A stretch of DNA of 42,547 nucleotides from Desulfurococcaceae archaeon (GCA_020833245.1 JAJHQQ010000005.1:1-42547); one strand, 5' to 3'; positions 32,611 to 41,483 are shown, counted from the stretch's first letter. Translations and numbers: made by a program. Notes: generated from the letters alone by a model not told the origin.

Positions 32611-33168
32611 GTGGCGAGAATTATTCACGTTGAGGAGCGCGTTCAAATCCCTGAGGGTGTCAGGGTTCAAGTAGATAGCTCGAGAGTGCGTGTTGAGGGC
32701 CCTCGTGGGGTAGTTGAAAGAGACTTCTCCCACGCTAGGGGCATTCTCATATCACTTAGAGACAGCGAGGTGGTTGTAGAGGCCTACATGGCTGATAGGA
32801 GAGTTAAAGCCCTAGTTGGGACGATAGCGTCACACATTAGGAACATGATTACTGGTGTTACCAAGGGGTATAGGTACAGGCTTAAAATAGTCTACTCACA
32901 CTTCCCCGTAACAGTCGTTTACGATAAGCAGAACAAAGTTGTGAGAATAAAGAACTTTATAGGGGAAAAAGCCGACCGCGTTGCGAGAGTCTACGGTAAT
33001 GTAGATGTGCGAGTAGAGGGGAGCGACGTGATCGTAGAGGGCGTAGACATAGAAGAAGTGGGGTTAACTGCGGCGTCAATAGAGAGGGCTACGCGAGTAA
33101 AAGACCGCGATAGGAGGGTTTTTGTAGACGGCATTTACATTTACAGTAGAGAAGTCGCTGGTGAGTAG
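32611..33168 (+). CDS. rpl6: 50S ribosomal protein L6
   Basis: A 185-residue uL6 made of two similar domains; V-E-G-P-R-G-V-V-E-R (about 28-37) and G-V-T-K-G-Y-R-Y-R-L-K (85-95) are recognisable. GTG 32611 is chosen because GGTG at 32601-32604 lies 6 bases before it; the in-frame GTG at 32602 is part of that motif. It sits near the factor-binding site. Confidence 0.94.
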   Translation: MARIIHVEERVQIPEGVRVQVDSSRVRVEGPRGVVERDFSHARGILISLRDSEVVVEAYMADRRVKALVGTIASHIRNMITGVTKGYRYRLKIVYSHFPVTVVYDKQNKVVRIKNFIGEKADRVARVYGNVDVRVEGSDVIVEGVDIEEVGLTAASIERATRVKDRDRRVFVDGIYIYSREVAGE

Positions 33169-33169
33169 C

Positions 33170-33580
33170 GTGGTGGAGAGTAAAAGCCTAGATTACTACT
33201 TAAAGCTACGTGAAAAAATAAAGCAGAAAATGCCCGATTTTCTCAGACACCTATGGTGGAAAAAGCCAAAGTTTAAAAACGAACCTAAGTGGCATAAACC
33301 TAAAGGCATAGATAACAAGATGAGACTCCAGCTTAAAGGATACCCCCCAATCGTGAAAGTGGGGTATAGAGTACCAGCAGTAGTTAGGGGTCTTCACCCG
33401 AGCGGTCTCAAGCCCGTGGTTGTTCATAGCGTTGAGGAACTAGATGACTACAATCCCAGCGAGCACATAGTGTACATCGGGAGCAGTGTTAGCTTGAGAA
33501 AAGCCACTTTAATCTACAAGAAGGCTGTTGAAAAGGGCTTTAAAGTAGCTAATCCACCAAGAGGAGTTGAAGCCTCATAG
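33170..33580 (+). CDS. rpl32e: 50S ribosomal protein L32e
   Basis: A 136-residue eL32, archaeal/eukaryotic only. It has the W-H-K-P-K-G-I-D-N-K-M-R segment, K-V-G-Y-R and G-L-H-P-S-G, typical of the family. GGTG (33160-33163) precedes the GTG at 33170 by 6 bases, which makes this start likelier than the GTG at 33161 and removes the overlap with L6. Confidence 0.94.
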   Translation: MVESKSLDYYLKLREKIKQKMPDFLRHLWWKKPKFKNEPKWHKPKGIDNKMRLQLKGYPPIVKVGYRVPAVVRGLHPSGLKPVVVHSVEELDDYNPSEHIVYIGSSVSLRKATLIYKKAVEKGFKVANPPRGVEAS

Positions 33581-33592
33581 TGGTGATCACAC

Positions 33593-34048
33593 GTGAGCGA
33601 CCTCACACTGCAAAAGAAACTCGCTGCGGAGATTCTCGGCGTAGGAGTCTCCAGGATTAGAATAGACCCTGCTAGAATCAGTGATGTGGCGCAGGCTATC
33701 ACGAGAGAGGACGTGAAAAAGCTAATAAAAACCGGGGCTATCTGGGCTGAGCAAGAACGCGGAGTGACGGGGTACTCCTCCAAGATAAGGAGAAAACAGC
33801 GTGTAAAGGGGCGAAGTAGGGGTCATGGTAAGCGCGAAGGCGGTAAGTACGCGCGTAGCGACCCGAAGGAGGCGTGGATGAATAGAATTAGAAAGATCAG
33901 GGGGTACTTGAGGTACCTGAGAGACCACGGTATCCTAGACGCGAGGACTTATCGGCACTTATACATGCTAGCAAAAGGAGGGTACTTTACATCTCTCGCT
34001 TCGCTACGACTGTACCTCAAGGAGAGGGGTATATTAAAGGAGACGTAG
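33593..34048 (+). CDS. rpl19e: 50S ribosomal protein L19e
   Basis: A 151-residue eL19: [12 protein letters not shown] at the start, the basic [14 protein letters not shown] loop (about 70-83) and a long helical second half ([13 protein letters not shown]). It forms an intersubunit bridge. GTG after GGTGATC. Confidence 0.95.
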   Translation: MSDLTLQKKLAAEILGVGVSRIRIDPARISDVAQAITREDVKKLIKTGAIWAEQERGVTGYSSKIRRKQRVKGRSRGHGKREGGKYARSDPKEAWMNRIRKIRGYLRYLRDHGILDARTYRHLYMLAKGGYFTSLASLRLYLKERGILKET

Positions 34049-34058
34049 AGGTGGTTTT

Positions 34059-34679
34059 GTGGCAAGGGGTCCTAGGTACAGAGTTCCGCGCAGGAGGAGG
34101 CGAGAGGGGAAAACGGACTACTATAAGCGCTACAGGATGGTGCTCTCTGGGCACCCGAGATTTACTGTTAGGAGGACACTGAATTACATATGGGTTCAAG
34201 TAGCCGTGGCTAAGCCGAAGGGTGATCACATATTAGCGGCTGCTCATTCGAGAGAACTCGTAAAGAAATTTGGGTGGAAGGGTGGTACAGCTAACACCCC
34301 AGCGGCTTACTTGACTGGTCTACTAGCGGCTCTACGAGCACTCGAAAAGAACATTAAGTACGCCGTCCCGGATATCGGGCTACACAGGCCGACTAAGGGC
34401 AGTATGGTATTCGCTGCTATTAAGGCGGCTAATGACGCTGGGTTGAAAGTACCTATGAGCGAGGAAGTAGCGCCCTCGCTAGATAGAATTAGGGGTGTTC
34501 ACATCGCCGCTTACGCTAAAATGCTAAAAGAAAAGGGGTTAGATAAGACGAGGTTTTCAAAGTACTATGAGAGGGGACTAGACCCTGAGGCGCTACCCTC
34601 TCACTTTGACGAGGTTAAAAAAACTATTCTAGCCTATTACAGCTCAAGGACTAGTGTAAGAGAAGGCGAGCAGGTGTAA
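34059..34679 (+). CDS. rpl18: 50S ribosomal protein L18
   Basis: A 206-residue uL18 of the archaeal/eukaryotic L5e size. It starts [16 protein letters not shown] and has D-Y-Y-K-R (20-24), T-A-Y-L-like A-A-Y-L-T-G-L-L and the [12 protein letters not shown] segment. It binds 5S rRNA. GTG follows GGTG by 5 bases. Confidence 0.94.
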   Translation: MARGPRYRVPRRRRREGKTDYYKRYRMVLSGHPRFTVRRTLNYIWVQVAVAKPKGDHILAAAHSRELVKKFGWKGGTANTPAAYLTGLLAALRALEKNIKYAVPDIGLHRPTKGSMVFAAIKAANDAGLKVPMSEEVAPSLDRIRGVHIAAYAKMLKEKGLDKTRFSKYYERGLDPEALPSHFDEVKKTILAYYSSRTSVREGEQV

Positions 34680-34684
34680 GCGTC

Positions 34685-35338
34685 GTGTCGTATACCTTCA
34701 TGCCAGCACTAGACAAGGCAGCCTTGGAGAAGTGGAGTCCGCGCACGAGGACAGGTAAACTAGTACTTGAGGGTAAAGTGACTAGTCTAAACGAGATATT
34801 TAGTAAGAACATGCCACTACTAGAACCTGAAATAGTAGACTACTTCTTGCCGAATTTAAAATACGCTGTAATAGATAGAAAACACGTTCAGAAAATGACA
34901 GATGCTGGTAGAAGAACAAAAATTCAAATAGTAGTTATAGTTGGAGATGAGAGTAGCTACGTGGGTATTGGAATAGGTAAAGCGAAGCAGTACACAGACG
35001 CACTAGCAAAGGCACTTCGAGACGCAAAGCTCAATATTAGGCCAATTAGAAGAGGTTGTGGTAGTTGGGAGTGTAGGTGTGGAGAGCCCCACTCTGTGCC
35101 ATTTACTGTTACAGGCTTTTCTGGGAGTGTTAGAATAACTCTAAAGCCGGCGCCAAAGGGTACTGGACTAGTAGCTGGAGACATAGCTAAAATTGTGCTT
35201 AGATTAGCCGGTATTAGAGATGTCTGGACTCAGAGCATGGGGGAGACGAGGACAACACTAAACTTCGCAAAAGCGGCTGTCAATGCGCTTCACAACACGT
35301 ATAAGTTTGTAACACCACTAGACTGGATTAAAACGTAG
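34685..35338 (+). CDS. rps5: 30S ribosomal protein S5
   Basis: A 217-residue uS5. The double-stranded RNA-binding domain has V-V-I-V-G-D-E-S-S-Y-V-G-I-G-I-G-K-A (about 80-97) and the segment R-R-G-C-G-S-W-E-C-R-C-G (125-136). The second domain ends with G-E-T-R-T-T-L-N-F-A-K-A. It contributes to decoding accuracy at the mRNA entry. GTG after GGTG by 8 bases. Confidence 0.95.
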   Translation: MSYTFMPALDKAALEKWSPRTRTGKLVLEGKVTSLNEIFSKNMPLLEPEIVDYFLPNLKYAVIDRKHVQKMTDAGRRTKIQIVVIVGDESSYVGIGIGKAKQYTDALAKALRDAKLNIRPIRRGCGSWECRCGEPHSVPFTVTGFSGSVRITLKPAPKGTGLVAGDIAKIVLRLAGIRDVWTQSMGETRTTLNFAKAAVNALHNTYKFVTPLDWIKT

Positions 35339-35356
35339 AGTCTCGTGGTGAGTTGC

Positions 35357-35866
35357 GTGAACGCTGTAGGAGAGTACACCCCAGTATACGCAATTATTAG
35401 AATTCGCGGAGTCGTCAACAGCCCAAGTGATGTTAATTACACGTTAAAACTACTACGATTACACAAAAAATACCACTGTGTGCTATACCCGGCCTCTCTC
35501 CCCGGGTTAAAGAACATGTTGTTAAAAATAGCTAGTTGGGCTACATGGGGAGAGATCGACAGAGACACGTTAATTCTACTACTAAGAGAGAGGGGTGCTG
35601 TGCCTGGAAACAAAAAGCTGACAGACGACTACGTAGATAAGTACCTTGCTCAGTACGGTATTCGCGGCGGCATAGAAGCGTTGGCTGACGCCATTCTACA
35701 GGGTAAAATAATGCTTCACAGAGTGGACCACTTAGTTAAGCCAGTCTTTAGACTACACCCGCCTCACGGTGGATTTAAGAGGTCTACGCGGAAACCATTT
35801 AGTCAAGGCGGGGAGCTCGGGTATAGGGGTCCAGCTATAAATGATCTCTTGAAGAGAATGATCTAG
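35357..35866 (+). CDS. rpl30: 50S ribosomal protein L30
   Basis: A 169-residue uL30 in the long archaeal/eukaryotic (L7-like) form: Y-A-I-I-R-I-R-G near the start, T-L-K-L-L-R-L-H-K (about 28-36) and the C-terminal F-R-L-H-P-P-H-G-G-F-K-R. GGTG at 35347-35350 lies 6 bases before GTG 35357, so this start is preferred over the GTG at 35345. Confidence 0.93.
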   Translation: MNAVGEYTPVYAIIRIRGVVNSPSDVNYTLKLLRLHKKYHCVLYPASLPGLKNMLLKIASWATWGEIDRDTLILLLRERGAVPGNKKLTDDYVDKYLAQYGIRGGIEALADAILQGKIMLHRVDHLVKPVFRLHPPHGGFKRSTRKPFSQGGELGYRGPAINDLLKRMI

Positions 35867-35876
35867 GTGAGTAGGT

Positions 35877-36332
35877 GTGGTTGTTAGGCGTGAGAAAAAG
35901 AGCCGTAAGCTACGAGGTAGAACTAGGACAATGGGCTGGGGTAGAATAGGACAGCACAGAAAGAGCGGATCTCGAGGAGGCTTCGGGGCGGTTGGCTTTC
36001 ACAAACACAAGTGGATGTGGCTTATAAAGTACGCTCCAAACTGGTATGGTAAACACGGCTTTGTGAGCTCCAGGGGTCTCCGGAGAGAGATTAGGGCTAT
36101 TAACGTGGGGGAGTTAAATGAGCTTGCACTGCAACTCATCTCACAGAACCAGGCTGTGAAGGAAAACGAGCTCGTAGTCATTGACACGGTTGAAATGGGT
36201 TATGACAAGGTTCTCGGTAGAGGAAGTGTTACAATTCCATTAAAAGTCATAGCTAAGAGTGTCTCGGAGAAGGCTAAGGAAAAGATCGAGAAAAGAGGAG
36301 GAGTAGTAGTTATAGTCGAGAACACGAAGTAA
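35877..36332 (+). CDS. rpl15: 50S ribosomal protein L15
   Basis: A 151-residue uL15. The basic N-terminal half reads [20 protein letters not shown], and a [10 protein letters not shown] segment follows; the C-terminal half is the globular domain. GTG follows GGTGA by 7 bases. Last of the tight ribosomal run; 144 bases (36333-36476) with a weak TATA-like TTTTTAA near 36389 separate it from secY. Confidence 0.94.
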   Translation: MVVRREKKSRKLRGRTRTMGWGRIGQHRKSGSRGGFGAVGFHKHKWMWLIKYAPNWYGKHGFVSSRGLRREIRAINVGELNELALQLISQNQAVKENELVVIDTVEMGYDKVLGRGSVTIPLKVIAKSVSEKAKEKIEKRGGVVVIVENTK

Positions 36333-36476
36333 ATGACCCTTTAAAAGCTGTTTTCGGGATGGCTGGATTTCGTGATAGGGAGTTGTAGTTTTTAACCGGG
36401 AAATCTCTATAGAGACATAGTCACAAGTACCTAGTATAAGTCCACAGGTGGCTTTCGAGTAGCTGGGTGAGAATGC

Positions 36477-37901
36477 TTGGGAGCGCTTTCAGTAATGGCC
36501 GAGGTCGCGAAATATATACCAACTGTCCCTAAACCGCTGAGGAGGCCGGGTCTCGGAGAGAGACTAGTTTGGACTTTTCTAGCACTACTAGTCTACCTGT
36601 TAATGGCTCACACACCACTATACGGTATACAGGCGACAGCACCTGAACAGTTCTTATTAATTCAGGTAATCTTTGCAGCTCACAGTGGAACACTAATGGA
36701 GCTTGGCATAGGCCCTATAGTTACCGCTGGATTAATAATGCAGATCTTAGCTGGGGCGAAGATAATAGATATCGATTTAACTGATCCTGAGAAGCGGAGG
36801 GAGTTTACAATGGCTCAGAAAACTCTAGCACTAGTTCTCACAGCGTTTCAGGCCGCAATGTACTCTTTAGCATGTAGATACTGGAATTTCGTTGGGAGCC
36901 CGATCACGGGCTGTTTTGCATCTTCGAGTATTAGATTAGCTGTTGCACTTCAACTATTCTTAGCTACGTTTCTCATAATGATTCTCGACGAAATGATTCA
37001 GAAAGGGTGGGGGATAGGGTCGGGAGTATCTCTTTTTATTCTAGCAGGTGTAGCTACAACTGTCTTCTGGAATATGTTTAGCCCGCTCAGAGTCCGCGGA
37101 GAGTATGTTGGATTTATACCACACCTCATAGACGCCTTCTTCAACCGCAGAGACCTCGCCGAAGTGTTGATTAGGCCTGGTGGGCGAGACCTTGTAGGAT
37201 TAATAGCCACAATAACGATCGCCGTGATACTAGTATACTTGAGTAGTATGAGAGTAGAAATACCAATCACGTCACCAAGGCTGTACACGATTAAGAGTAG
37301 AGTCCCACTGCAATTCCTCTACGTGAGCAACATACCAGTCCTGTTTATAGGCATTTTGTACTCTAACATAATAGTGTTTGCCGCTTTAATGAGAAACTAC
37401 TTGCGAAACATAATGCCTGCCAGCGTAGTTGACTTCTTGGTTCAGTACGATGCGCAGGGCAGAGTAGTAGGTGGATTAGCATACTACCTGTCTGGGCCAG
37501 GTAGCTTGTACAGTGCATCACACGACCCTGTTCACACAATTATATACAGTGTGCTAGTCTTAGTGTTCGCTGTAGTATTCGGATTAATGTGGGTTGAAGT
37601 TGCAGGCTTAAACCCGTCTGCTCAAGCTCAGCAACTAATAGACAGCGGCTTCGAGGTGCCTGGATTGAGACGTAATCCAAAAATACTAGAGCAGGTTCTC
37701 GCGAGGTATATTTACCCACTGGCAATTCTCTCGTCAATAATCGTGGCGGTAATAGCTATAGTCGCAGATATACTTGGAGCTTACGGAACAGGAATGGGGC
37801 TTCTCCTAGCAATTGGTATACTACAGCAGTATTACGCATCAATAGCCTACGAGAGAGCGCTTGAAGCATATCCCCTACTAAGGAGATTAATTGGAGAGTA
37901 G
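36477..37901 (+). CDS. secY: Preprotein translocase subunit SecY
   Basis: A 474-residue, ten-helix SecY/Sec61-alpha channel. The N-terminal Y-I-P-T-V-P-K-P-L-R-R-P (plug-proximal) and M-E-L-G-I-G-P-I-V-T-A-G-L-I-M-Q (about 80-95, the plug region) are conserved, as is the segment G-W-G-I-G-S-G-V-S-L-F-I-L (about 178-190). TTG 36477 lies 6 bases after GGTGA; an ATG six codons later is the alternative. It forms the protein-conducting pore with SecE and Sec61-beta. adk, often next in archaea, is absent here. Confidence 0.95.
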   Translation: MGALSVMAEVAKYIPTVPKPLRRPGLGERLVWTFLALLVYLLMAHTPLYGIQATAPEQFLLIQVIFAAHSGTLMELGIGPIVTAGLIMQILAGAKIIDIDLTDPEKRREFTMAQKTLALVLTAFQAAMYSLACRYWNFVGSPITGCFASSSIRLAVALQLFLATFLIMILDEMIQKGWGIGSGVSLFILAGVATTVFWNMFSPLRVRGEYVGFIPHLIDAFFNRRDLAEVLIRPGGRDLVGLIATITIAVILVYLSSMRVEIPITSPRLYTIKSRVPLQFLYVSNIPVLFIGILYSNIIVFAALMRNYLRNIMPASVVDFLVQYDAQGRVVGGLAYYLSGPGSLYSASHDPVHTIIYSVLVLVFAVVFGLMWVEVAGLNPSAQAQQLIDSGFEVPGLRRNPKILEQVLARYIYPLAILSSIIVAVIAIVADILGAYGTGMGLLLAIGILQQYYASIAYERALEAYPLLRRLIGE

Positions 37902-37906
37902 CCCTC

Positions 37907-38356
37907 ATGATAACTACTCTAATAGTCACATGTACTCTGATCTTGACGGCAATATACCTGTTTTTAGCTAGGTTATTTAAGAAAACACGACTCTACAGAG
38001 AAGTCTACTCTCTCCGCCAAGTAGTAGTGAGTGTGCCGCATGAGCTCAGATCTAAGAGAGATGTGAGAAAGTACAGGAAGCTCAGACCTTACATTAAAAT
38101 TCTCCGTAGAAGGGCAATAGTAGTTACACTAGTCAACACGTCTCTGTTTCTAGTAGTTTACTTAGGAAGCATAATTATGACGTGGTGGATTGGATTGGTG
38201 TTTAATAGGGTGTGGGCTGAATCGCCGGTGGGGATACCACTACTGAGCTTCCAGGACAGGGAATCAGGCCGCTTCGTTACCCCCATCTACGTGATCACGG
38301 TATTAGCTCTCACGGGAGTGTTATATGTATTTGTGCGGGAAGCTAGACTAGACTAG
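37907..38356 (+). CDS. DUF106 membrane protein (YidC/EMC3-like insertase)
   Basis: A 149-residue membrane protein with hydrophobic segments at about 3-22, 68-92 and 125-142 and a basic cytoplasmic region between the first two (30-65). DUF106 proteins beside secY are archaeal members of the Oxa1/YidC/EMC3 superfamily and act as membrane insertases. The five-base gap to secY and this conserved place support the call. It is shorter than many DUF106 proteins; the charged coiled-coil arm is reduced. Confidence 0.75.
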   Translation: MITTLIVTCTLILTAIYLFLARLFKKTRLYREVYSLRQVVVSVPHELRSKRDVRKYRKLRPYIKILRRRAIVVTLVNTSLFLVVYLGSIIMTWWIGLVFNRVWAESPVGIPLLSFQDRESGRFVTPIYVITVLALTGVLYVFVREARLD

Positions 38357-38375
38357 TTGTTATAGGGGGACTAAA

Positions 38376-38386
38376 TTTATTTAAAA
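38376..38386 (+). promoter_or_regulatory. Promoter before rpl34e
   Basis: TTTATTTAAAA lies about 40-50 bases before the L34e ATG in the 69-base gap after the DUF106 gene, placing a start near 38410. It probably drives a secondary transcript of rpl34e-cmk-rpl14e. Confidence 0.45.
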
Positions 38387-38425
38387 GACTCGCACGTGAA
38401 GTATGATTTATAGAGGTGCTTAACA

Positions 38426-38716
38426 ATGCCTAGACCCATGTACAGGTCGAGGAGCTGGAGGAGAATTAAGAGAGTTACCCCTAACGGAGGGGTCGTAGTG
38501 CACTATGAGAAGAGGCGTCCTAGTAGAGCGCGGTGTGCTATTTGTGGTAAAGAGCTCAATGGTGTTCCATCTTTAAGACCATTTGAACTAAGTAAACTCG
38601 CTAAGACAATGAAGAGGCCTGAGAGAATGTATGGAGGGGTTGTGTGTCCGCAGTGCCTTGCTAGGGGGTTAAGAGAGAGCGTGCGGCTATCTCTCGGTAC
38701 TTTTTCAGCGGAGTAA
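38426..38716 (+). CDS. rpl34e: 50S ribosomal protein L34e
   Basis: A 96-residue eL34. It begins M-P-R-P-M-Y-R-S-R-S-W-R-R, and the zinc ligands are C-A-I-C (36-39) and C-P-Q-C (83-86), with R-P-F-E-L between them. ATG with GGTG 8 bases upstream. The order L34e-cmk-L14e is the common archaeal one. Confidence 0.93.
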   Translation: MPRPMYRSRSWRRIKRVTPNGGVVVHYEKRRPSRARCAICGKELNGVPSLRPFELSKLAKTMKRPERMYGGVVCPQCLARGLRESVRLSLGTFSAE

Positions 38717-38767
38717 TATGCACTTTTCAATCTGGACTTTCCCAGACTCTAGATTCAGGTGTGCTTA

Positions 38768-39295
38768 ATGGTGAGAGTAGTTATTAGTGGTCCTCCGGGT
38801 AGCGGTAAAACGACGCAGGCTAAGCTAGTAGCTGAGCACTTCGGGTTAAAGTACTTCTCTGCTGGTAGGCTATTTCGCGAAATAGCCCTAAAGCGTGGTG
38901 TGGGACTCGAAGAGCTGAGTATTATTGCTGCTAGAGATTCAAGTATTGACATAGAAGTCGACAAGAAAACCTTTGAGGCAGCTCGCGAAGACAATATTGT
39001 AATAGACGCGCACCTGGGTGCTTGGATCGTTAGTGATATTGTTGATGTAAGAATTTACGTGTTCGCTCCGTTTAGTCTCAGAGTTCTAAGAATCGCGGCG
39101 AGGGATAATAAACCGGTAGAGAGTGCTTTAAAAGAGACGCTAGTGAGAGAGTTGAGTCAAAAGAGGCGCTTCATGGAGTTCTACGGGATAGATATAAGCG
39201 ACTTGTCTATATTTGACGTCATAGTGAACACGAAGAACATTAACGCGGAGAGAGCATTCAAGATCATAAAGGGGGCAGTAGAAAATAGTGTTTAA
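38768..39295 (+). CDS. cmk: Cytidylate kinase
   Basis: A 175-residue nucleoside monophosphate kinase converting CMP/dCMP to the diphosphate. The P-loop is G-P-P-G-S-G-K-T-T (8-16), followed by F-S-A-G-R-L-F-R-E (31-39), the family's NMP-binding segment, and I-V-I-D-A-H-L (near 80). ATG 38768 is fixed by GGTG (38758-38761) 6 bases upstream. It lies between L34e and L14e, as in many archaea. Confidence 0.9.
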   Translation: MVRVVISGPPGSGKTTQAKLVAEHFGLKYFSAGRLFREIALKRGVGLEELSIIAARDSSIDIEVDKKTFEAAREDNIVIDAHLGAWIVSDIVDVRIYVFAPFSLRVLRIAARDNKPVESALKETLVRELSQKRRFMEFYGIDISDLSIFDVIVNTKNINAERAFKIIKGAVENSV

Positions 39296-39346
39296 AAACC
39301 ACTAGTTGTTGTCTAAAAGAGTAGGATTTACAGAGAGGTGTTTACA

Positions 39347-39637
39347 GTGCCAGCTATAGAAGTCGGTAGAATATGCGTTAAAGTAGCTGGGAGAGAGGCT
39401 GGAAGAAAGTGTGTTATAGTTGACATTGTAGACGAGAACTTCGTCCTCGTTACTGGCCCTAAGCAGTTAACAGGAGTTAAAAGGCGCAGAGTCAACATAA
39501 AGCACATAGAGCCGACCGACAAGACTATTGAAATACCTAGAGGGGCTAGTGACGACGAGGTTCTAAAATCAATAGAGAAAAGTGGTCTAGTTGAATACTT
39601 GAAGGAAATAGTAAAGCCAAAATTAAGCAAAATATAG
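39347..39637 (+). CDS. rpl14e: 50S ribosomal protein L14e
   Basis: A 96-residue eL14 (KOW-like SH3 fold): [11 protein letters not shown] at the start, then [17 protein letters not shown], then [15 protein letters not shown] 39347 lies 6 bases after GGTG (39337-39340). The ribosomal superoperon ends here with a pyrimidine run. Confidence 0.93.
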   Translation: MPAIEVGRICVKVAGREAGRKCVIVDIVDENFVLVTGPKQLTGVKRRRVNIKHIEPTDKTIEIPRGASDDEVLKSIEKSGLVEYLKEIVKPKLSKI

Positions 39638-39644
39638 AAATACA

Positions 39645-39659
39645 TTTTTCTTCTTTTCT
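39645..39659 (+). terminator. Pyrimidine-run terminator after rpl14e
   Basis: TTTTTCTTCTTTTCT directly follows the rpl14e stop. Crenarchaeal transcription ends at such T-rich stretches without a hairpin. It separates the superoperon from the lone membrane-protein gene; the rest of the 210-base gap (39638-39847) is AT-rich promoter sequence. Confidence 0.65.
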
Positions 39660-39802
39660 GCAAAAACTCTAGTTAATACTCCACTACTCTCACAAGCTCT
39701 AAGTCAATTTACATTAAAGCAGAGCTCAAAGTCTTATATTGAAGTAATACCTTAAGTTTGCAATTTTCCATGTAAAAATTTATAAACCACCATAGCCAAA
39801 AA

Positions 39803-39810
39803 CTTATATA
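39803..39810 (+). promoter_or_regulatory. Strong TATA box of the four-helix membrane gene
   Basis: CTTATATA, preceded by the A-rich CCAAAAA (BRE-like), lies 38-45 bases before the ATG. Transcription would start near 39833, with AGGTG (39835-39839) as the ribosome binding site 8 bases ahead of the start. Confidence 0.6.
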
Positions 39811-39847
39811 CCCGCCTTAGAAATGAGAAAGACTAGGTGTAAAAGAA

Positions 39848-40231
39848 ATGCCAGAGAGGCCTATCTCAGCGTTCGCTCTAGTACTAATTGGCGGAGCTAT
39901 AATCCTAATAACTAGCGTATTAGTGCTAGCAGAGTACTTCACGGGTAGAGTTCGCGTCATTGACGTATTAAACCCAACAATTCCGCCATTTATCAGGGAT
40001 AATATCGGCAATATGGAGATCGGAATAATAGGGTCAATATTCGGAATACTAGTAATAGTTGGCTCAATACTAATTGTAACTGGTAACATTGCGAATATAA
40101 GGGGAGGTGCTATAGAGGCACTATTCTTCGCTATTCTCAGCTTATTCATAGTAGCTGGCGGATTCTTCCTAGGATTCCTGCTAGCATTTGTTGGAACAAT
40201 AATGGCCCTACTCTGGAAACCCCCATCATAG
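39848..40231 (+). CDS. Four-helix membrane protein, unknown function
   Basis: A 127-residue protein with four hydrophobic helices (about 8-28, 56-80, 86-101 and 103-120) and almost no soluble part. The loop after helix 1 (Y-F-T-G-R-V-R-V-I-D-V-L) is the only extended polar region. No family is recognised. It has a strong TATA box, AGGTG ribosome site and flanking T-run terminators, so it is a single-gene transcript inserted between rpl14e and cbf5, genes that are usually adjacent in archaea. A long open frame on the opposite strand is a by-product of its hydrophobic codons. Confidence 0.7.
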   Translation: MPERPISAFALVLIGGAIILITSVLVLAEYFTGRVRVIDVLNPTIPPFIRDNIGNMEIGIIGSIFGILVIVGSILIVTGNIANIRGGAIEALFFAILSLFIVAGGFFLGFLLAFVGTIMALLWKPPS

Positions 40232-40250
40232 CTAGCTTGAAATAAAATAG

Positions 40251-40267
40251 TTTTTTTAACTTTACTT
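40251..40267 (+). terminator. T-run terminator after the four-helix gene
   Basis: TTTTTTTAACTTTACTTTT begins 20 bases after the stop codon and fits a crenarchaeal T-rich terminator. The remaining gap up to cbf5 (40268-40405) holds only the cbf5 promoter, TATA-like AGTTATAAGC at 40364-40373. Confidence 0.55.
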
Positions 40268-40405
40268 TTAACTTCTTCATAATATCTCACAACCCTGTGT
40301 TCTGCGGGGCGTGTTCACCTCTACTTTGAAAAGAGCTAGATGACTATGTCTTTGTAATGTTATAGTTATAAGCCTCTACTCGCTCACGTTTTTCAGGGTA
40401 AACTT

Positions 40406-41483
40406 ATGGGTTTAGCTGAAAAAGGCTTAGCTTTTATTGACGAGATCACTGAGAGAGCTGGGTATAAGAATTACTGGATTAAACTCCGAGAAGCAGATAC
40501 TGATCAAGGCTATGGAACCCTCCCATATAGCAGGAGAGTGGAAGACCTCATACAGTTTGGTGTTATAAACCTAGATAAACCACCAGGACCCACGAGTCAC
40601 GAGGTAGTGGCGTGGGTTAAGAAGCTGTTTAATGTGAGTAAAGCCGGTCACGGGGGGACCCTAGAACCTCTTGGTAGTGGGGCGGGGAGACCCCAAGGTG
40701 ACCGGTGTACTTCCAGTTGGCTTAGCTCACAGTACCAAAGTTATTGGGAGTGTAGTTCACAGTATAAAAGAGTACGTTGTGCTAGTTCAGCTTCATGAAC
40801 TCGTGCCTCTGAGCAGTATTGAGAGAGCATGTGAGTACTTCAAGGGTAAGATATTTCAGAAGCCCCCGTTAAGGTCGAGTGTTAAGAGAACTGTGAGAGT
40901 GAAGACTATATATGATATTGAAATACTAGATCACTACGAGAAGTATGTCTTACTGAGAGTTCTCTGCGACCCCGGGACATATATGAGAAAACTAGCACAC
41001 GATCTCGGCTTGATTCTGGGAGTAGGTGCGCACATGAGGGAATTGAGGAGGACTAGAACAGGGCCTTTTAGAGAAGACGAGACACTAGTAAGGCTTCAAA
41101 CTATTAGTGAAGCAATCTACTTGTGGAAGACTAGTGGCAGAGAGGACCTTTTGAGGAAGATCGTGCTGCCAGTTGAAGTGTCCGTAGTGCACTTACCTAA
41201 AGTAGTCATAGTGGACACGGCTGTAGACGCTATTGCGCACGGAGCCGATCTCGCGGCGCCGGGTGTGGTAATGCTCACTGGTGACGTTAAGGCTAACAGT
41301 AGAGCCGCAGTATTCACACTAAAAGGAGAACTAGTAGCACTAGGCAGGGCTCTCAGAGATGCGGAGGAGATAGCTAAGATGGAAAAGGGCATTGTAGTTA
41401 AGACTACGAGAGTCATAATGCCACGTGGAGTTTACCCTGATTACTGGAGGCGTAGAAAAACAGGCACGGTGTTATCCAAGTGA
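40406..41483 (+). CDS. cbf5: H/ACA pseudouridine synthase Cbf5, split by an intron
   Basis: Dyskerin/TruB-family catalytic subunit of H/ACA RNPs (also tRNA Psi55). Exon 1 is 40406-40664 and exon 2 is 40690-41483, joined to a 350-residue protein. Exon 1 carries I-N-L-D-K-P-P-G-P-T-S-H-E and G-H-G-G-T-L; removal of 25 bases restores the catalytic G-H-G-G-T-L-D-P-K-V-T-G motif. Exon 2 then has the catalytic domain (C-D-P-G-T-Y-M-R-K-L, R-R-T-R-T-G-P-F) and a C-terminal PUA domain (about 260-335, with I-A-H-G-A-D-L-A-A-P-G). Unspliced, exon 1's frame runs to a stop at 40796 without the catalytic Asp. The next gene overlaps its end by 4 bases. Confidence 0.93.
40665..40689 (+). other. 25-nt bulge-helix-bulge intron in cbf5
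   Basis: The insert interrupts the codon of the catalytic aspartate after its first base (G|AC). In RNA, exon GGGG (within 40652-40657) pairs with exon-2 CCCC (40691-40694), exon CCCT (40659-40662) pairs with intron GGGG (40684-40687), and identical 3-base bulges AGA lie at both junctions (40663-40665 and 40688-40690), each cut as AG|A. CCTC (40667-40670) can pair with GGGG (40679-40682) inside. This is the bulge-helix-bulge substrate of the tRNA splicing endonuclease. Because GA flanks both ends the exact cut could shift by two bases without changing the product. Confidence 0.88.

Noticed and set aside
39817-40290. 157-codon minus-strand frame opposite the four-helix gene
   Set aside because: The plus-strand gene has a TATA box, ribosome site and terminators; the minus frame is a mirror of hydrophobic codons with no initiation signals.
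40330-40380. C/D box RNA upstream of cbf5
   Set aside because: AGATGAC resembles a C box, but no D box follows within 60 bases.
40406-40798. Two separate genes or a sequencing frameshift in cbf5
   Set aside because: The two frames rejoin exactly after removal of 25 bases with a bulge-helix-bulge fold, restoring the catalytic motif; a random indel would not do this.
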